This document shows, one piece after another, positions 35,843 to 43,964 of a DNA stretch of 64,000 nt. The stretch is from DASRHY01 sp035650275. GTDB lineage: Bacteria; Actinomycetota; Actinomycetes; Propionibacteriales; Kribbellaceae. The first letter of the stretch is position 1, and every line of letters begins with the position of its first letter. Both the position numbers and the translations under genes were made by a program. The stretch is from contig DASRHY010000018.1 in the NCBI GenBank assembly GCA_035650275.1, positions 17,617-81,616 of the forward strand, given 5' to 3'. The notes beneath the pieces are model-generated. The model ran no database searches, had not been told where the DNA came from, and saw only the letters and a program-made list of their open reading frames with translations.

Positions 35843-36913
35843 GTGGCTGCTTCTCAGGATCTGCTGACGATCAGCGTGTTCGGGCGACGGGTTGGGCTGA
35901 CGCCGAGCGCGCTGCGGTTCTACGACGACTGCGGGGTGCTCCGGCCGGCGTGGGTGGACGAGTCCACCGGGTACCGGTACTACGCCAGCGGGCAGGAGGC
36001 GCGCGGCCGGCTCCTGCGGGACCTGAGGGCGGTCGACCTGCCGCTGGCCCAGGTACGGACCGTGCTGGACGGGCCGCCGGAGGACTCGGCGCGGATCTTG
36101 CGGGCACACGTGCGCACCGCGGCCGACAAGGCGGACGCCACCCGGGCGGCCGCAGCGCGGATCCTGGACGGCCTGCCGCCCGCGGAGCTGACCTGCACGG
36201 TCGTGCTCGGCGGACCCGAGCTGGCAAGCGCCGTACGGCAGGTGACGCCGGCGGCGGCCGGACCGGACGGTGAGCTGCCGGTACTGGCCGGCGTGCTGCT
36301 CGAGGTCGATGCGGACGAGGTCGCGGTGGTGGCGACGGACCAGTACCGGCTGGCGCTGCGGAAGCTGCAGCCGTCCGGGTTCAGCGGTGCCGCCCGGCCG
36401 GTAGTCGTACCAGCGGTCGCGCTCGCTGAGCTGACCGGCTGGTTCGCGGCCGGCGACCAGGTGGAGCTGACGGCCGGGCCGGACGGCCTGGCTGCGCGGC
36501 GGGACGGCGAGGTGCGCGAGATCGCGGCCGTCGCAGGGGAGTACCCGGCGTATCGGTTGATCCTGGACGAGCTGCCACCGGTCGTGGCGCGGACGATCGT
36601 GAGCCGGACCGAACTGCTGGCCGCGTTGTCCACAGCTCGTCGCGAACCGGCCGACGATCCGCGGGGGACTGTGACTCTGGCGCTCGGGGGGAGCAGGGTC
36701 GTGGTCGGGGACCAGGACGGGCTCGACGCGATCTGCTCGGGGGAGGCGGTGCGAGTCGGGTTCGGAGCGGCGCTGCTGGCCGCCGCGCTGGACGCGAGCG
36801 TCGGGCCTGACGTGCTGCTGGAGATCGCGGCGCCGGACCGGCCGGTGGTGGTGCGGTCCGCGGACCAGGGCACGTTCACCACGCTGGTGATGCCTTTCCG
36901 CCTGGACGGGTGA
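35843..36913 (+). CDS. MerR-type HTH fused to DNA polymerase III beta-clamp-like domains
   Basis: 356 aa. Residues 5-80 are a MerR winged helix (VFGRRVGLTPSALRFYDDCG, VLRPAWVDESTGYRYY). Residues about 125-356 resemble domains 2 and 3 of DnaN: LPVLAGVLLEVDADEVAVVA, ATDQYRLALRKL, a GEYPAYRLIL segment and the C-terminal TLVMPFRLDG, which mirror ATDRYRLA, GEFPKYRQLL and YLLMPVRL of sliding clamps. GTG 35843 has GGAGG 8 nt upstream. The clamp part may act as a sensor or dimerisation scaffold rather than a replication clamp. It is not next to any replication gene. Confidence 0.85.
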   Translation: MAASQDLLTISVFGRRVGLTPSALRFYDDCGVLRPAWVDESTGYRYYASGQEARGRLLRDLRAVDLPLAQVRTVLDGPPEDSARILRAHVRTAADKADATRAAAARILDGLPPAELTCTVVLGGPELASAVRQVTPAAAGPDGELPVLAGVLLEVDADEVAVVATDQYRLALRKLQPSGFSGAARPVVVPAVALAELTGWFAAGDQVELTAGPDGLAARRDGEVREIAAVAGEYPAYRLILDELPPVVARTIVSRTELLAALSTARREPADDPRGTVTLALGGSRVVVGDQDGLDAICSGEAVRVGFGAALLAAALDASVGPDVLLEIAAPDRPVVVRSADQGTFTTLVMPFRLDG

Positions 36914-37127
36914 GGCTGTCCTACGGCTGGTCTCGTTGCTGGCGGCAACGGTCGTCGCGATCGGCATCCTGGACGCGTTCTGCATGCCGTGGGCGGGGGG
37001 CGTATCCGCGCCGCGGCCGGCGTCGTACTGGTGCTGAACCTGCGGCTCAGGCTGACAGGGTCCGGGTGACATCCCAACCCCGGGTGAGATTTGACCGCAA
37101 CCGAGTTGTTTCGTGCGAAAGTTAGTC

Positions 37128-37661
37128 ATGAGCGAGCTTCGGGTGGTACATACGGCCGACCTCGACTCCGGCACACTCGACGCGGCCCGGGCCCTACTGG
37201 TCGACGTGTTCGGCGGCGACTTCTCCGAGCACGACTGGGATCACTGCCTCGGCGGCATGCACGCGCTGGTCTGGGAGGGCACCGACCTGATCGGCCACGC
37301 ATGCGTGGTGCAGCGCCGGCTGCTGCACGACGGGCGGGCGCTGCGCACCGGGTACGTCGAAGGAATGGGCGTGCGGGCCGACCGCCGCCGGCGCGGGTAC
37401 GCGGCCGCGATGATGACCGCTCTGGAGCAGGTGGTCCGCAACGCCTACGAGCTCGGCGGGCTGTCGGTGACCGAGGACTCCGAGCAGTTCTATGCGTCCC
37501 GTGGCTGGCAGCGCTGGCATGGCCCGTCGTACGCGCTGACACCGGAAGGGATCGTCCGGACGGAGGACGAGGACGGCGGGATCTATGTGCTGCCGTTGCA
37601 CGTCCAGGTCGACCCGGACGGCGCAATCATCTGCGACTGGCGCGACGGTGACGTCTGGTAG
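37128..37661 (+). CDS. Aminoglycoside 2'-N-acetyltransferase, AAC(2')-I type
   Basis: 177-aa GNAT acetyltransferase. The sequence follows mycobacterial AAC(2')-I closely from VVHTADLDSGTLD through DHCLGGMHALVWEG, RTGYVEGMGVRADRRRRGYA (acetyl-CoA loop), FYASRGWQRWHGPSYAL and the diagnostic end CDWRDGDVW. It would acetylate the 2' amine of aminoglycosides; chromosomal relatives may also act on cell-wall substrates. ATG 37128 is preferred over an in-frame TTG-like start at 37113. TTGACC at 37091-37096 is a candidate -35. Confidence 0.88.
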   Translation: MSELRVVHTADLDSGTLDAARALLVDVFGGDFSEHDWDHCLGGMHALVWEGTDLIGHACVVQRRLLHDGRALRTGYVEGMGVRADRRRRGYAAAMMTALEQVVRNAYELGGLSVTEDSEQFYASRGWQRWHGPSYALTPEGIVRTEDEDGGIYVLPLHVQVDPDGAIICDWRDGDVW

Positions 37662-37664
37662 CGG

Positions 37665-38624
37665 TCAGCGGGCCGACGCCGCCAGCCGGGTGGTGGTCTC
37701 CAGCGTCCAGTGGCTGAGCTGCCGGCCGTGCTCGTCCGGGTCGGCGGTGAGCACCCGGCGGGCGAAGTCCTCGACCTCGGCGACGTAGGCGTTCCCGTCC
37801 GGCTCGATCGTCTCGGTGCTGCCGTCGGCGCCGGTGACCACGAGCACGGCGCCGCCGCGGTCCGGGCGGAACGGGCGGCGGATCGCGATGCTGCCCGCGG
37901 CGCCGATCAGCAGCGCGGAGTCGCCGGCCGGAGCATCGAACCCGCAGCTGAACGTCCCCGCCACGTCGCCGTACCGGAGCACGCCGGCGGTGGTCGTGTC
38001 GACACCGCCGCGTTCGATGCTGATGGCAACGACCTGGTCGGGCGGCGCGCCGACCAGCAGGTTCATCAGGTCGACCGGGTAGCAGCCGACGTCGCGCAGG
38101 GCGCCACCGCCGAGGTCGGGGTCGAGCCGGATGTTCGGGCCCGCGGCCGGGTCGAGCAGGAAGTGGAAGCGCGCGTCGACACTCACCAGCCGGCCGATCC
38201 GGCCGCTCGCCAGCAGTTCGCGCACGACGGCGAGCTGCGGGTGGTGCCGGTACATGAATGCCTCGGCCAGCAGCACGCCCTGCTGGTCGCAGGCGGCCTC
38301 CGCCTCGGCGAGCCCGTCCGGGCCGAGCGCGATCGGCTTCTCGCACAGCACATGCTTGCCGGCCGCCGCGGCCTTGACAGTCCACTCGACGTGCAGCGAG
38401 TTCGGCAGCGGGATGTAGACCGCGTCCACGTCCGGGTCCGCGAGCAATGCCTCGTGCGAGTCGTACGCCGCGGGGATGCCGAGCCGCCCGGCGTACTCGG
38501 CGGCCGCGCCGCTGCCACTGCTCACCGCCACGACCTGCCCGTTCGACGACTGTGCGATCGCCGGGATCACCTGCTGCTCCGCGATCCGCGCCGTCCCCAG
38601 CACTCCCCACTTGAGCCCCATCAC
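37665..38624 (-). CDS. Gfo/Idh/MocA-family NAD(P)-dependent oxidoreductase
   Basis: 319 aa. Rossmann motif WGVLGTARIAEQQVIPAI, then the family EKP motif CEKPIALGPDGLAEAEAACD with the conserved Lys, and the second-domain GGGALRDVGCYPVDLMNLL with the Asp/His-like catalytic patch. These enzymes oxidise or epimerise sugars and inositols. It lies downstream of the RbsABC-type transporter on the same strand, after a hairpin repeat, and may act on the imported sugar. The ATG at 38624 has AAGGAG upstream. Confidence 0.9.
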   Translation of the reverse strand: MMGLKWGVLGTARIAEQQVIPAIAQSSNGQVVAVSSGSGAAAEYAGRLGIPAAYDSHEALLADPDVDAVYIPLPNSLHVEWTVKAAAAGKHVLCEKPIALGPDGLAEAEAACDQQGVLLAEAFMYRHHPQLAVVRELLASGRIGRLVSVDARFHFLLDPAAGPNIRLDPDLGGGALRDVGCYPVDLMNLLVGAPPDQVVAISIERGGVDTTTAGVLRYGDVAGTFSCGFDAPAGDSALLIGAAGSIAIRRPFRPDRGGAVLVVTGADGSTETIEPDGNAYVAEVEDFARRVLTADPDEHGRQLSHWTLETTTRLAASAR

Positions 38625-38641
38625 AGCTCCTTCAACAGTGA

Positions 38642-38684
38642 CGTCCGCCGAAGTGACGCGAACCTGACGTCACTTCGGCGGACG
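38642..38684. repeat. GTCCGCCGAAG hairpin repeat, copy 2 (perfect 17-bp stem)
   Basis: 38642-38658 and 38668-38684 are exact reverse complements with a 9-nt loop. It starts 12 nt after the stop codon of the substrate-binding gene, in the direction of that transcript, and precedes the Gfo/Idh/MocA gene. It could cause partial termination within the operon. Confidence 0.8.
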
Positions 38685-38695
38685 CAACGTCGCTT

Positions 38696-39667
38696 CTACT
38701 GGTACAGGACGGCCTGGATCTTCGGGTCGTCGATGTTGGTCTTGTCGTACCAGAAGTAGCCGGTGTCGATCACCTTCGGGACCTCCTCGCCGCGGATCAC
38801 CTTCATCGCGGCGGACACGGTCTGCTCACCGATGCCGACCGGGTTCTGCGTGATCGCGCCGGCCATGGTGCCATTCTTGATCGCGTCGATCTGCGCCTTG
38901 CCGGAGTCGAACCCGACGATCTTGACGCCCTTCTTGCCGGCTTCCTCGACACCCTTCACGACGCCGATCGCCGAGCCCTCGTTCGCCCCGTAGATCCCGG
39001 TGACGTCGGGGTTCGAGGCCAGGATCGACTTGGTGATGTCGGCGGACTTGGCCTGGTCGCCACCGCCGTACTGCGGCGGGAGCACCGTGATGCCGGGCGC
39101 GTTCGCCTTCATCCACTCCAGGAAGCCGTCCCGGCGTTCCTGCCCGGTCTTGCTGGTCTGGTCGTGCACGACCAGCGCCACCTTGCCCTTGCCGCCGAGC
39201 AGATCGGACATGTGCTTCGCGGCCTCGGCGGCCGCGGCCTTGTTGTCGGTCGCGGCAGTGGTCACCGGGATGTCACCCTCGACGCCGGAGTCGAACGCGA
39301 TCACCGGGATGTTGCGCGACTTGGCGTCCTCCAGCAGCGGTGCGGCGGCCTTGCTGTCCAGCGCGGCGAAGGCGAGTGCCTTCGGGTTCTTCGCGATCGC
39401 GTTGGTCAGCATCGTGACCTGCGCCTCGATGTCCTGCTCGGTGGGCGGGCCCTCGAAGGTGATCCGGGCGCCCTCCTTCGTGGCCTGCTGCTCCGCACCC
39501 TTCTTCACGGCCTGCCAGAACTGGTGCTGGAAGCCCTTCGAGACGATCGCGATGTACGGCTGCTCCTCGCCGCCGCTCGCATCGCTGCCTTCGTCGTCAC
39601 CGCAGGCGGCCAGCGCCAGGGTCATCGTCGCGGCTGTCAGTGCGGCCGCGAACCGCCTTCTGTTCAT
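38696..39667 (-). CDS. Sugar ABC transporter substrate-binding lipoprotein, RbsB-like
   Basis: 323-aa periplasmic-binding-protein type 1 (ribose/galactose class). The signal peptide RRRFAAALTAATMTLALAAC ends in lipobox ALAAC. Mature segments such as DGFLEWMKANAPGITVLPPQ and GIYGANEGSAIGVVKGVEEA, then KIVGFDSGKAQIDAIKNG, are typical of RbsB relatives. It is the last transporter gene of the minus-strand operon; AAGGAG precedes ATG 39667. Confidence 0.92.
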   Translation of the reverse strand: MNRRRFAAALTAATMTLALAACGDDEGSDASGGEEQPYIAIVSKGFQHQFWQAVKKGAEQQATKEGARITFEGPPTEQDIEAQVTMLTNAIAKNPKALAFAALDSKAAAPLLEDAKSRNIPVIAFDSGVEGDIPVTTAATDNKAAAAEAAKHMSDLLGGKGKVALVVHDQTSKTGQERRDGFLEWMKANAPGITVLPPQYGGGDQAKSADITKSILASNPDVTGIYGANEGSAIGVVKGVEEAGKKGVKIVGFDSGKAQIDAIKNGTMAGAITQNPVGIGEQTVSAAMKVIRGEEVPKVIDTGYFWYDKTNIDDPKIQAVLYQ

Positions 39668-39692
39668 GGTCGATGCTCCTTCGTTGGGGTCT

Positions 39693-40682
39693 TCAGGCTT
39701 CCTTCTTGCGCACCATGTCGGCGTAGACCGCGACCAGGATCACCAGGCCGAGGATGACGTTCTGCCATTCCTGCGGGATGGACAGGATCTGCAGGCCGTT
39801 GTTCAGCACCGAGATGATCAGCGCGCCGATCACGGTGCCGACGATCGAGCCCTTGCCGCCGGACAGCGACGTTCCGCCGATCACCACTGCGGCGATCGCC
39901 TGCAGCTCGTAGCCCATCCCGGTCGCCGGCTGGGCCGAGCCGAGCCGGGCGGAGATCATGATCCCGGCCAGGCCGATGAAGAGTCCGGCGAACGTGTAGA
40001 CGATGATCTTCCACTTCCGGACGTTCACCCCGGACAGCGCGGTGGCCTCCTCGTTGCTGCCGATCGAGTACGTGTACCGGCCGAGGATGGTCTTGTTCAG
40101 CAGCACCCCGGCGATCACCGCGATCACCGCGAGCACCACCACCGCGTTGGGGAAGTTCGGGATCAGCTCGCCGCGGGAGATCTTCGAGTACGCCGGGGTG
40201 TCGTTGAAGTAGATCGGCGTGCTGTGCGCCAGCACCAGCGCAAGGCCCTGCGCGACCAGCATCATCGCCAGCGTCGCGATGAACGGCGGGATCTTCAGGA
40301 TCGAGATGTTGAACCCGTTGACCAGCCCGATCAGCCCGCCGAACAGGATCGTGCCGAGTACGCCGAGCGGCCACGGCAGGCCCCAGTTCACGATCATCAC
40401 GCCGGACATCACCGCACACAGCGCCATCCCGGTGCCGATGCTCAGGTCGATGCCGCCGGTGATGATCACGAACGTGGTGCCCAGTGCGAGGGTGCCGATC
40501 ACCACGGTCGAGTACAAAATCGCCAGCACGTTCCCGTAGGTGAGGAAGTTCGGGCTGCCCGCGATCGAGAACACGATGAAGATCACCAGCAGACTGCCGA
40601 AGGCGAGCAGTTGCTGCAGCTTGTCGCGGACGCCGACAGGTAGCGCGGCGAGCGACGTGCGGGTCTCGGATGCGGTGGTCAT
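39693..40682 (-). CDS. Sugar ABC transporter permease, RbsC-like
   Basis: 329-aa membrane permease with eight to ten hydrophobic segments. The motifs GGIDLSIGTGMALCAVMSG and GGTSLSGGKGSIVGTVIGAL are characteristic of the BPD_transp_2 (RbsC) family. It overlaps the ATPase stop by 4 nt. Confidence 0.93.
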   Translation of the reverse strand: MTTASETRTSLAALPVGVRDKLQQLLAFGSLLVIFIVFSIAGSPNFLTYGNVLAILYSTVVIGTLALGTTFVIITGGIDLSIGTGMALCAVMSGVMIVNWGLPWPLGVLGTILFGGLIGLVNGFNISILKIPPFIATLAMMLVAQGLALVLAHSTPIYFNDTPAYSKISRGELIPNFPNAVVVLAVIAVIAGVLLNKTILGRYTYSIGSNEEATALSGVNVRKWKIIVYTFAGLFIGLAGIMISARLGSAQPATGMGYELQAIAAVVIGGTSLSGGKGSIVGTVIGALIISVLNNGLQILSIPQEWQNVILGLVILVAVYADMVRKKEA

Positions 40683-42256
40683 CGAATCTCTTCCTCTCCG
40701 ACTGACTGTTCGAGGCCGAGCTCGGCGGCGTCCTCAGGGTTGGTGTCCGGCCGCAGCGTGGCCAGGTGCATGACCGACTCCTGGGTGGCTTCGTCAGCGG
40801 TGAGCATGCCGGTGAGCCGGCCCTCGCTCATCACCGCGACCCGGTGTGCCATCCGCAGCACCTCCGGCAGCTCCGACGAGATCATGATGATCGACTTGCC
40901 CTGTGCGGTGAGATCGTTGAGCAACGTGTAGATCTCTTCCTTGGCGCCCACGTCGATGCCGCGGGTCGGCTCGTCGAAGATCAGGATGTCGCAGTTCTTC
41001 AGCAGCCACTTGGCGATCACCACCTTCTGCTGGTTGCCGCCGGACAGGTTCCGCGCCGTCTGCAGGATCGACGGTGTCTTGATCCGCAGCGACTCGACCA
41101 GCCGCTGCGACCCGGCCCGCATCTTGCGGTCCTGCATGAACCCGTACGCCGAGAACTGCTCGGCCAGCGAGCCGATCGTGATATTCGCGTTCACGTCCTG
41201 CTCGAGCAACAGGCCGAACTGCTTGCGGTCCTCGGACAGGTAGCCGATCCGGTGCCGCGCGGCGTCGGCCGGGTTGTCGATCCGGACCCGGCGGCCGCGC
41301 AGGACGATGGTCCCGCCATCGATCGGGTCCGCGCCGACGATCGCCCGGGCGGTCTCGGTCCGGCCCGCGCCCATCAGCCCGGCGAAGCCGAGGATCTCGC
41401 CCTCGCGCAGCTCGAACGTGACGTCCTTCAGCAGTGTCTTGGTGCTCAGCCCCTCGACCGACAGCACCACCTCGCGGTCGGCGCGTACGTCGACCGGCCG
41501 GGCGTCACTGGCGATGGTCCGGCCGACCATCAGCGTGATGACCTCCTTCATCGAGGTCGAGGCGATGTCGACGGTGTCGACGTACTGGCCGTCGCGCAGC
41601 ACGGTGATCCGGTCCGCGATCGCCTTCAGCTCGTCCATCCGGTGCGAGATGTAGATGACACCGGTCTGCGGGCTCCGGAACCGCCGGATCAGCTCGTGCA
41701 GGGTCGCCACCTCGGCCTCGTTCAGCGCGGCCGTCGGCTCGTCCATGATCAGCACCCGCGGGTCGTACGACAGCGCCTTGGCGATCTCCACCATCTGCTG
41801 CTTCGCCACCGTCAGCCCACCGACCAGGGCTCGTGGGTCCAGCGGCAGCTCGAGCCGCTCGATCAGCTTGGCCGCCTGCTTGTTCAGCCGGCGCTCGTTC
41901 AGGAAGAACCCGCCGTCGCGGGGCTCACGGCCGATGAAGATGTTCTGCGCGACGGTCAGGTCCGGCATCAGGTTGAACTCCTGATGGATGATGCTGATGC
42001 CCAGCTCCTGGGCGTGCCGCGGGTTGGCCGGCTCGAACCGGTTGCCGTCCAGGAAGAACTCGCCGGTCTCGATCGGATAGATGCCGGACAGCAACTTCAT
42101 CAGGGTGGACTTGCCGGCGCCGTTCTCGCCGACCAGCGCCAGCACCTCGTCGTACCGCAGGTCGAGCCGTACGTCGGCCAGCGCCCGGACGCCCGGGAAG
42201 GTCTTGCTCACCCCGCGCAGCTCGAGCAGTGTCGGTCCAGTGGTCCGTCCGGTCAT
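40679..42256 (-). CDS. Sugar ABC transporter ATPase with tandem NBDs, RbsA-like
   Basis: 525-aa double ATPase. The first Walker A is GENGAGKS (43-50) with Walker B VLIMDEPTAAL; the second half has the degenerate GLMGAGRTE loop, signature NLSGGNQQKVVIAKWL and Walker B ILIFDEPTRGID, all normal for the RbsA/MglA/AraG class. It overlaps the RbsD/FucU-like gene upstream and the permease downstream by 4 nt each. Confidence 0.95.
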   Translation of the reverse strand: MTGRTTGPTLLELRGVSKTFPGVRALADVRLDLRYDEVLALVGENGAGKSTLMKLLSGIYPIETGEFFLDGNRFEPANPRHAQELGISIIHQEFNLMPDLTVAQNIFIGREPRDGGFFLNERRLNKQAAKLIERLELPLDPRALVGGLTVAKQQMVEIAKALSYDPRVLIMDEPTAALNEAEVATLHELIRRFRSPQTGVIYISHRMDELKAIADRITVLRDGQYVDTVDIASTSMKEVITLMVGRTIASDARPVDVRADREVVLSVEGLSTKTLLKDVTFELREGEILGFAGLMGAGRTETARAIVGADPIDGGTIVLRGRRVRIDNPADAARHRIGYLSEDRKQFGLLLEQDVNANITIGSLAEQFSAYGFMQDRKMRAGSQRLVESLRIKTPSILQTARNLSGGNQQKVVIAKWLLKNCDILIFDEPTRGIDVGAKEEIYTLLNDLTAQGKSIIMISSELPEVLRMAHRVAVMSEGRLTGMLTADEATQESVMHLATLRPDTNPEDAAELGLEQSVGEEEIR

Positions 42257-42666
42257 GACGTCCCCACGAAACCCTTGCGGATGATCGCGTTGGCGTATCC
42301 GCGCTCCTCGCCGGTGCGCACGACGAGGTACGCCGCCGCGGCCGCGTCGTAGAACTTCTGCCGTTCCAGGTACTCGACCGCGGCCGGCTCGGCATCGGCC
42401 GCCGCTACCAGATCATCCTGTACCGGCAGCGGCGGACCGCCGTCGCTCATCAGCGCGACGGACAGACCGTCGTCGAGCGGTACGACGGTGCGGATCGCGC
42501 GGACCACCTCCGGTGTGGTCAGGCCGGGCAGCTCGACCAGCCGGGTGGCCAGCCGGTGCGCCGGGAAGTTCGCGTCGCCGATCACGACCGAGTCCGAGTG
42601 GCCCATCGCATCCAGATGGGCGAGCAGCGGCCCGGTGAGGATCGGGTCTATTCCTTTCAGCGCCAC
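42253..42666 (-). CDS. RbsD/FucU-family sugar mutarotase/pyranase
   Basis: 137-aa enzyme that interconverts anomers or ring forms of a sugar (L-fucose or D-ribose in studied members). The signature is LLAHLDAMGHSDSVVIGDAN, with the catalytic His/Asp, followed by FPAHRLATRLVELPGL. FucU-like features (GDANFPA) are stronger than RbsD. GTG 42666 has AGGAG 5 nt upstream; the longer open frame is not coding-like. It is the first gene of a five-gene sugar operon, and a palindromic operator lies 13-26 nt upstream of its start. Confidence 0.85.
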   Translation of the reverse strand: MALKGIDPILTGPLLAHLDAMGHSDSVVIGDANFPAHRLATRLVELPGLTTPEVVRAIRTVVPLDDGLSVALMSDGGPPLPVQDDLVAAADAEPAAVEYLERQKFYDAAAAAYLVVRTGEERGYANAIIRKGFVGTS

Positions 42667-42678
42667 GGTCGCTCCTGG

Positions 42679-42726
42679 AGAAATCGATTTCTGCGGAGCA
42701 TAGGTACCTCGCGTGGACACAGTCAA
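42679..42726 (-). promoter_or_regulatory. Promoter with overlapping LacI-type operator of the sugar operon
   Basis: On the minus strand TTGACT (42721-42726) and TATGCT (42697-42702) are separated by 18 bp. AGAAATCGATTTCT, a perfect 14-bp palindrome with central CG (42679-42692), covers the expected transcription start. LacI-family sites have this centre. The cognate regulator is not adjacent. Confidence 0.7.
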
Positions 42727-42836
42727 CGGCGGGTGGCTTGGCTGCCGCAACGCAACATAGATCCGATGTCTACCACAGAATCTGGCCTGAAGACGAGAGT
42801 TCGGGGCCAGAAAGCCGGTAACAGATCGGGTCGATA

Positions 42837-43057
42837 TCACGTCGTGACTGCTGGTCGACGCCGGAAGAGCGACAGCGGCAGCGTCATCACGACGGAGACC
42901 ATGACCATCGAGGTGACCGGTACGTACACCCGCACGCCGAACCGCAGGTCGCCCGGCAGCGGGCCGAACCAGGACAGAGTGCCGCTCTGGGCGACAGCCC
43001 GATCACGAGGACGATCGCGCCGATGATGGCCAGCGTCGGACCCCGGTTGCGATCCAT
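42837..43057 (-). pseudogene. DUF2905-like small membrane protein gene, broken by a -1 frameshift
   Basis: ATG 43057 begins MDRNRGPTLAIIGAIVLVIG, one TM helix; after CTGTC near 42994-42996 the frame must shift by one missing base to continue with SGTLSWFGPLPGDLRFGVRV and a second TM helix, ending at TGA 42837. The rejoined protein of about 73 aa has the DUF2905 pattern (GxLPGDxR, then a polar strand and a final helix). The 221-bp length is 2 mod 3, confirming the break. Real decay or a base missing in the consensus are both possible. Confidence 0.6.
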
Positions 43058-43107
43058 CGAGTGAGTATTCGCCGGCTGTCGGTGGGCTTCGGGCACCGGC
43101 CGGGCGG

Positions 43108-43181
43108 TGGAGCGGGTGACGGGAATCGAACCCGCATTCCGAGCTTGGGAAGCTCGTGTTCTGCCATTGAACTACACCCGC
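43108..43181 (-). tRNA. tRNA-Gly (anticodon CCC)
   Basis: Acceptor stem GCGGGTG/CACCCGC, D-arm with GTTCAATGGCAGAAC, anticodon stem CGAGC/GCTCG enclosing the loop TTCCCAA (anticodon CCC), T-arm with GGTTCGATTCC. The 3' CCA is encoded (43108-43110). It reads GGG codons. No integrase or repeated 3' end that would mark an attachment site is seen nearby. Confidence 0.93.
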
Positions 43182-43481
43182 GCGCTCGCGGTGACGCGAG
43201 CAGCGGAGTGGATACTACCCGGTTCTTGCCGGACCGCGTCCAGGGGTCCAGCGATCCGGACGGCTCGCATCGCACACATGCCATCGCGCGTGTAACGTCT
43301 GCCGGCCGACTGCTCGCAACTGCAGACAAAGACTGCCGGTCGAACCGGATCGGAGCGGCGAGGCAACAATCGGGTTGCCTGCGGCAACGTTTTGAAATGT
43401 ACTCGCCAGGAAGGGGTGCGTTCGTGCGCGATGCACGCCACTATGGTCCCGGGGCAGCACACGAGGAGAAGGGGCAGGCTG
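43182..43481. other. 300-bp gap upstream of the marR-like gene
   Basis: Holds the tRNA promoter region on the minus strand and the MarR-gene leader on the plus strand. TTTTGAAATGTACT near 43390 is the only AT-rich patch and may be promoter. An open plus-strand frame runs through the last 90 bp before GTG 43482, but it does not look coding. Nothing else was recognised. Confidence 0.4.
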
Positions 43482-43937
43482 GTGGCTACGGACAACGCGG
43501 CGCTGGAGAATCTCGAGCGAGAGTTGGTCACGCTGGCAAGGAGGCTTCGGGGGCTGCAGCGGACTCTCGCCGAAGAGGTTCATCCCGATCTCGAGCCGGC
43601 GCAGTACGCGCTGCTCAACCACGTCGAGGAGATGTCGCCGGTGCGGATGGCCGACCTGGTCGCTGTGCTCGAGGTGGACAAGGGCCCGGTCAGCCGGTCG
43701 TGCGCACGGCTCGAGGAGCTCGGTCTGCTGAAGCGGTCGGCGGACAAGCAGGACGCCAGGGCAACCCTGCTCAGCCTGACCGCCGCGGGCAAGCGCAAGC
43801 TGGCGGCCGCGCGGAAGAAGCGGAACAAGTGGATCGGTGACCTGCTCTCGGACTGGTCTCCGAACCAGGTGAAGACATTCGCGGGTCAGGTGTCGAGGTT
43901 CAACAAGGTGTTCGAGTCCGGTAGCAAGGGGAGCTGA
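43482..43937 (+). CDS. MarR-family transcriptional regulator
   Basis: 151-aa winged-helix dimeric regulator. The HTH region is MADLVAVLEVDKGPVSRSCA with the wing RSADKQDARATLLSLTAAGK, whose D-x-R-D/A-like sequence is the MarR wing signature. Terminal helices (NLERELVTLARRLRGLQRTL and the C-terminal KSKGS-like tail) form the dimer interface. GTG 43482 follows AAGGGG; an upstream ATG at 43443 is possible. It ends 27 nt before dcd, which has its own promoter. Confidence 0.87.
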   Translation: MATDNAALENLERELVTLARRLRGLQRTLAEEVHPDLEPAQYALLNHVEEMSPVRMADLVAVLEVDKGPVSRSCARLEELGLLKRSADKQDARATLLSLTAAGKRKLAAARKKRNKWIGDLLSDWSPNQVKTFAGQVSRFNKVFESGSKGS

Positions 43938-43964
43938 GCAGGGACACTGCGGTAGGTTGCGACC

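Noticed and set aside
36912..37069. Hydrophobic peptide pieces in two frames across a run of six G (36995-37000)
   Set aside because: They could be a small two-helix membrane protein broken by one base, but there is no start codon or known family, so the evidence is too weak.
43108..43181. tRNA-Gly as an integration site
   Set aside because: No integrase, no direct repeat of the tRNA 3' end and no change in gene type near it.
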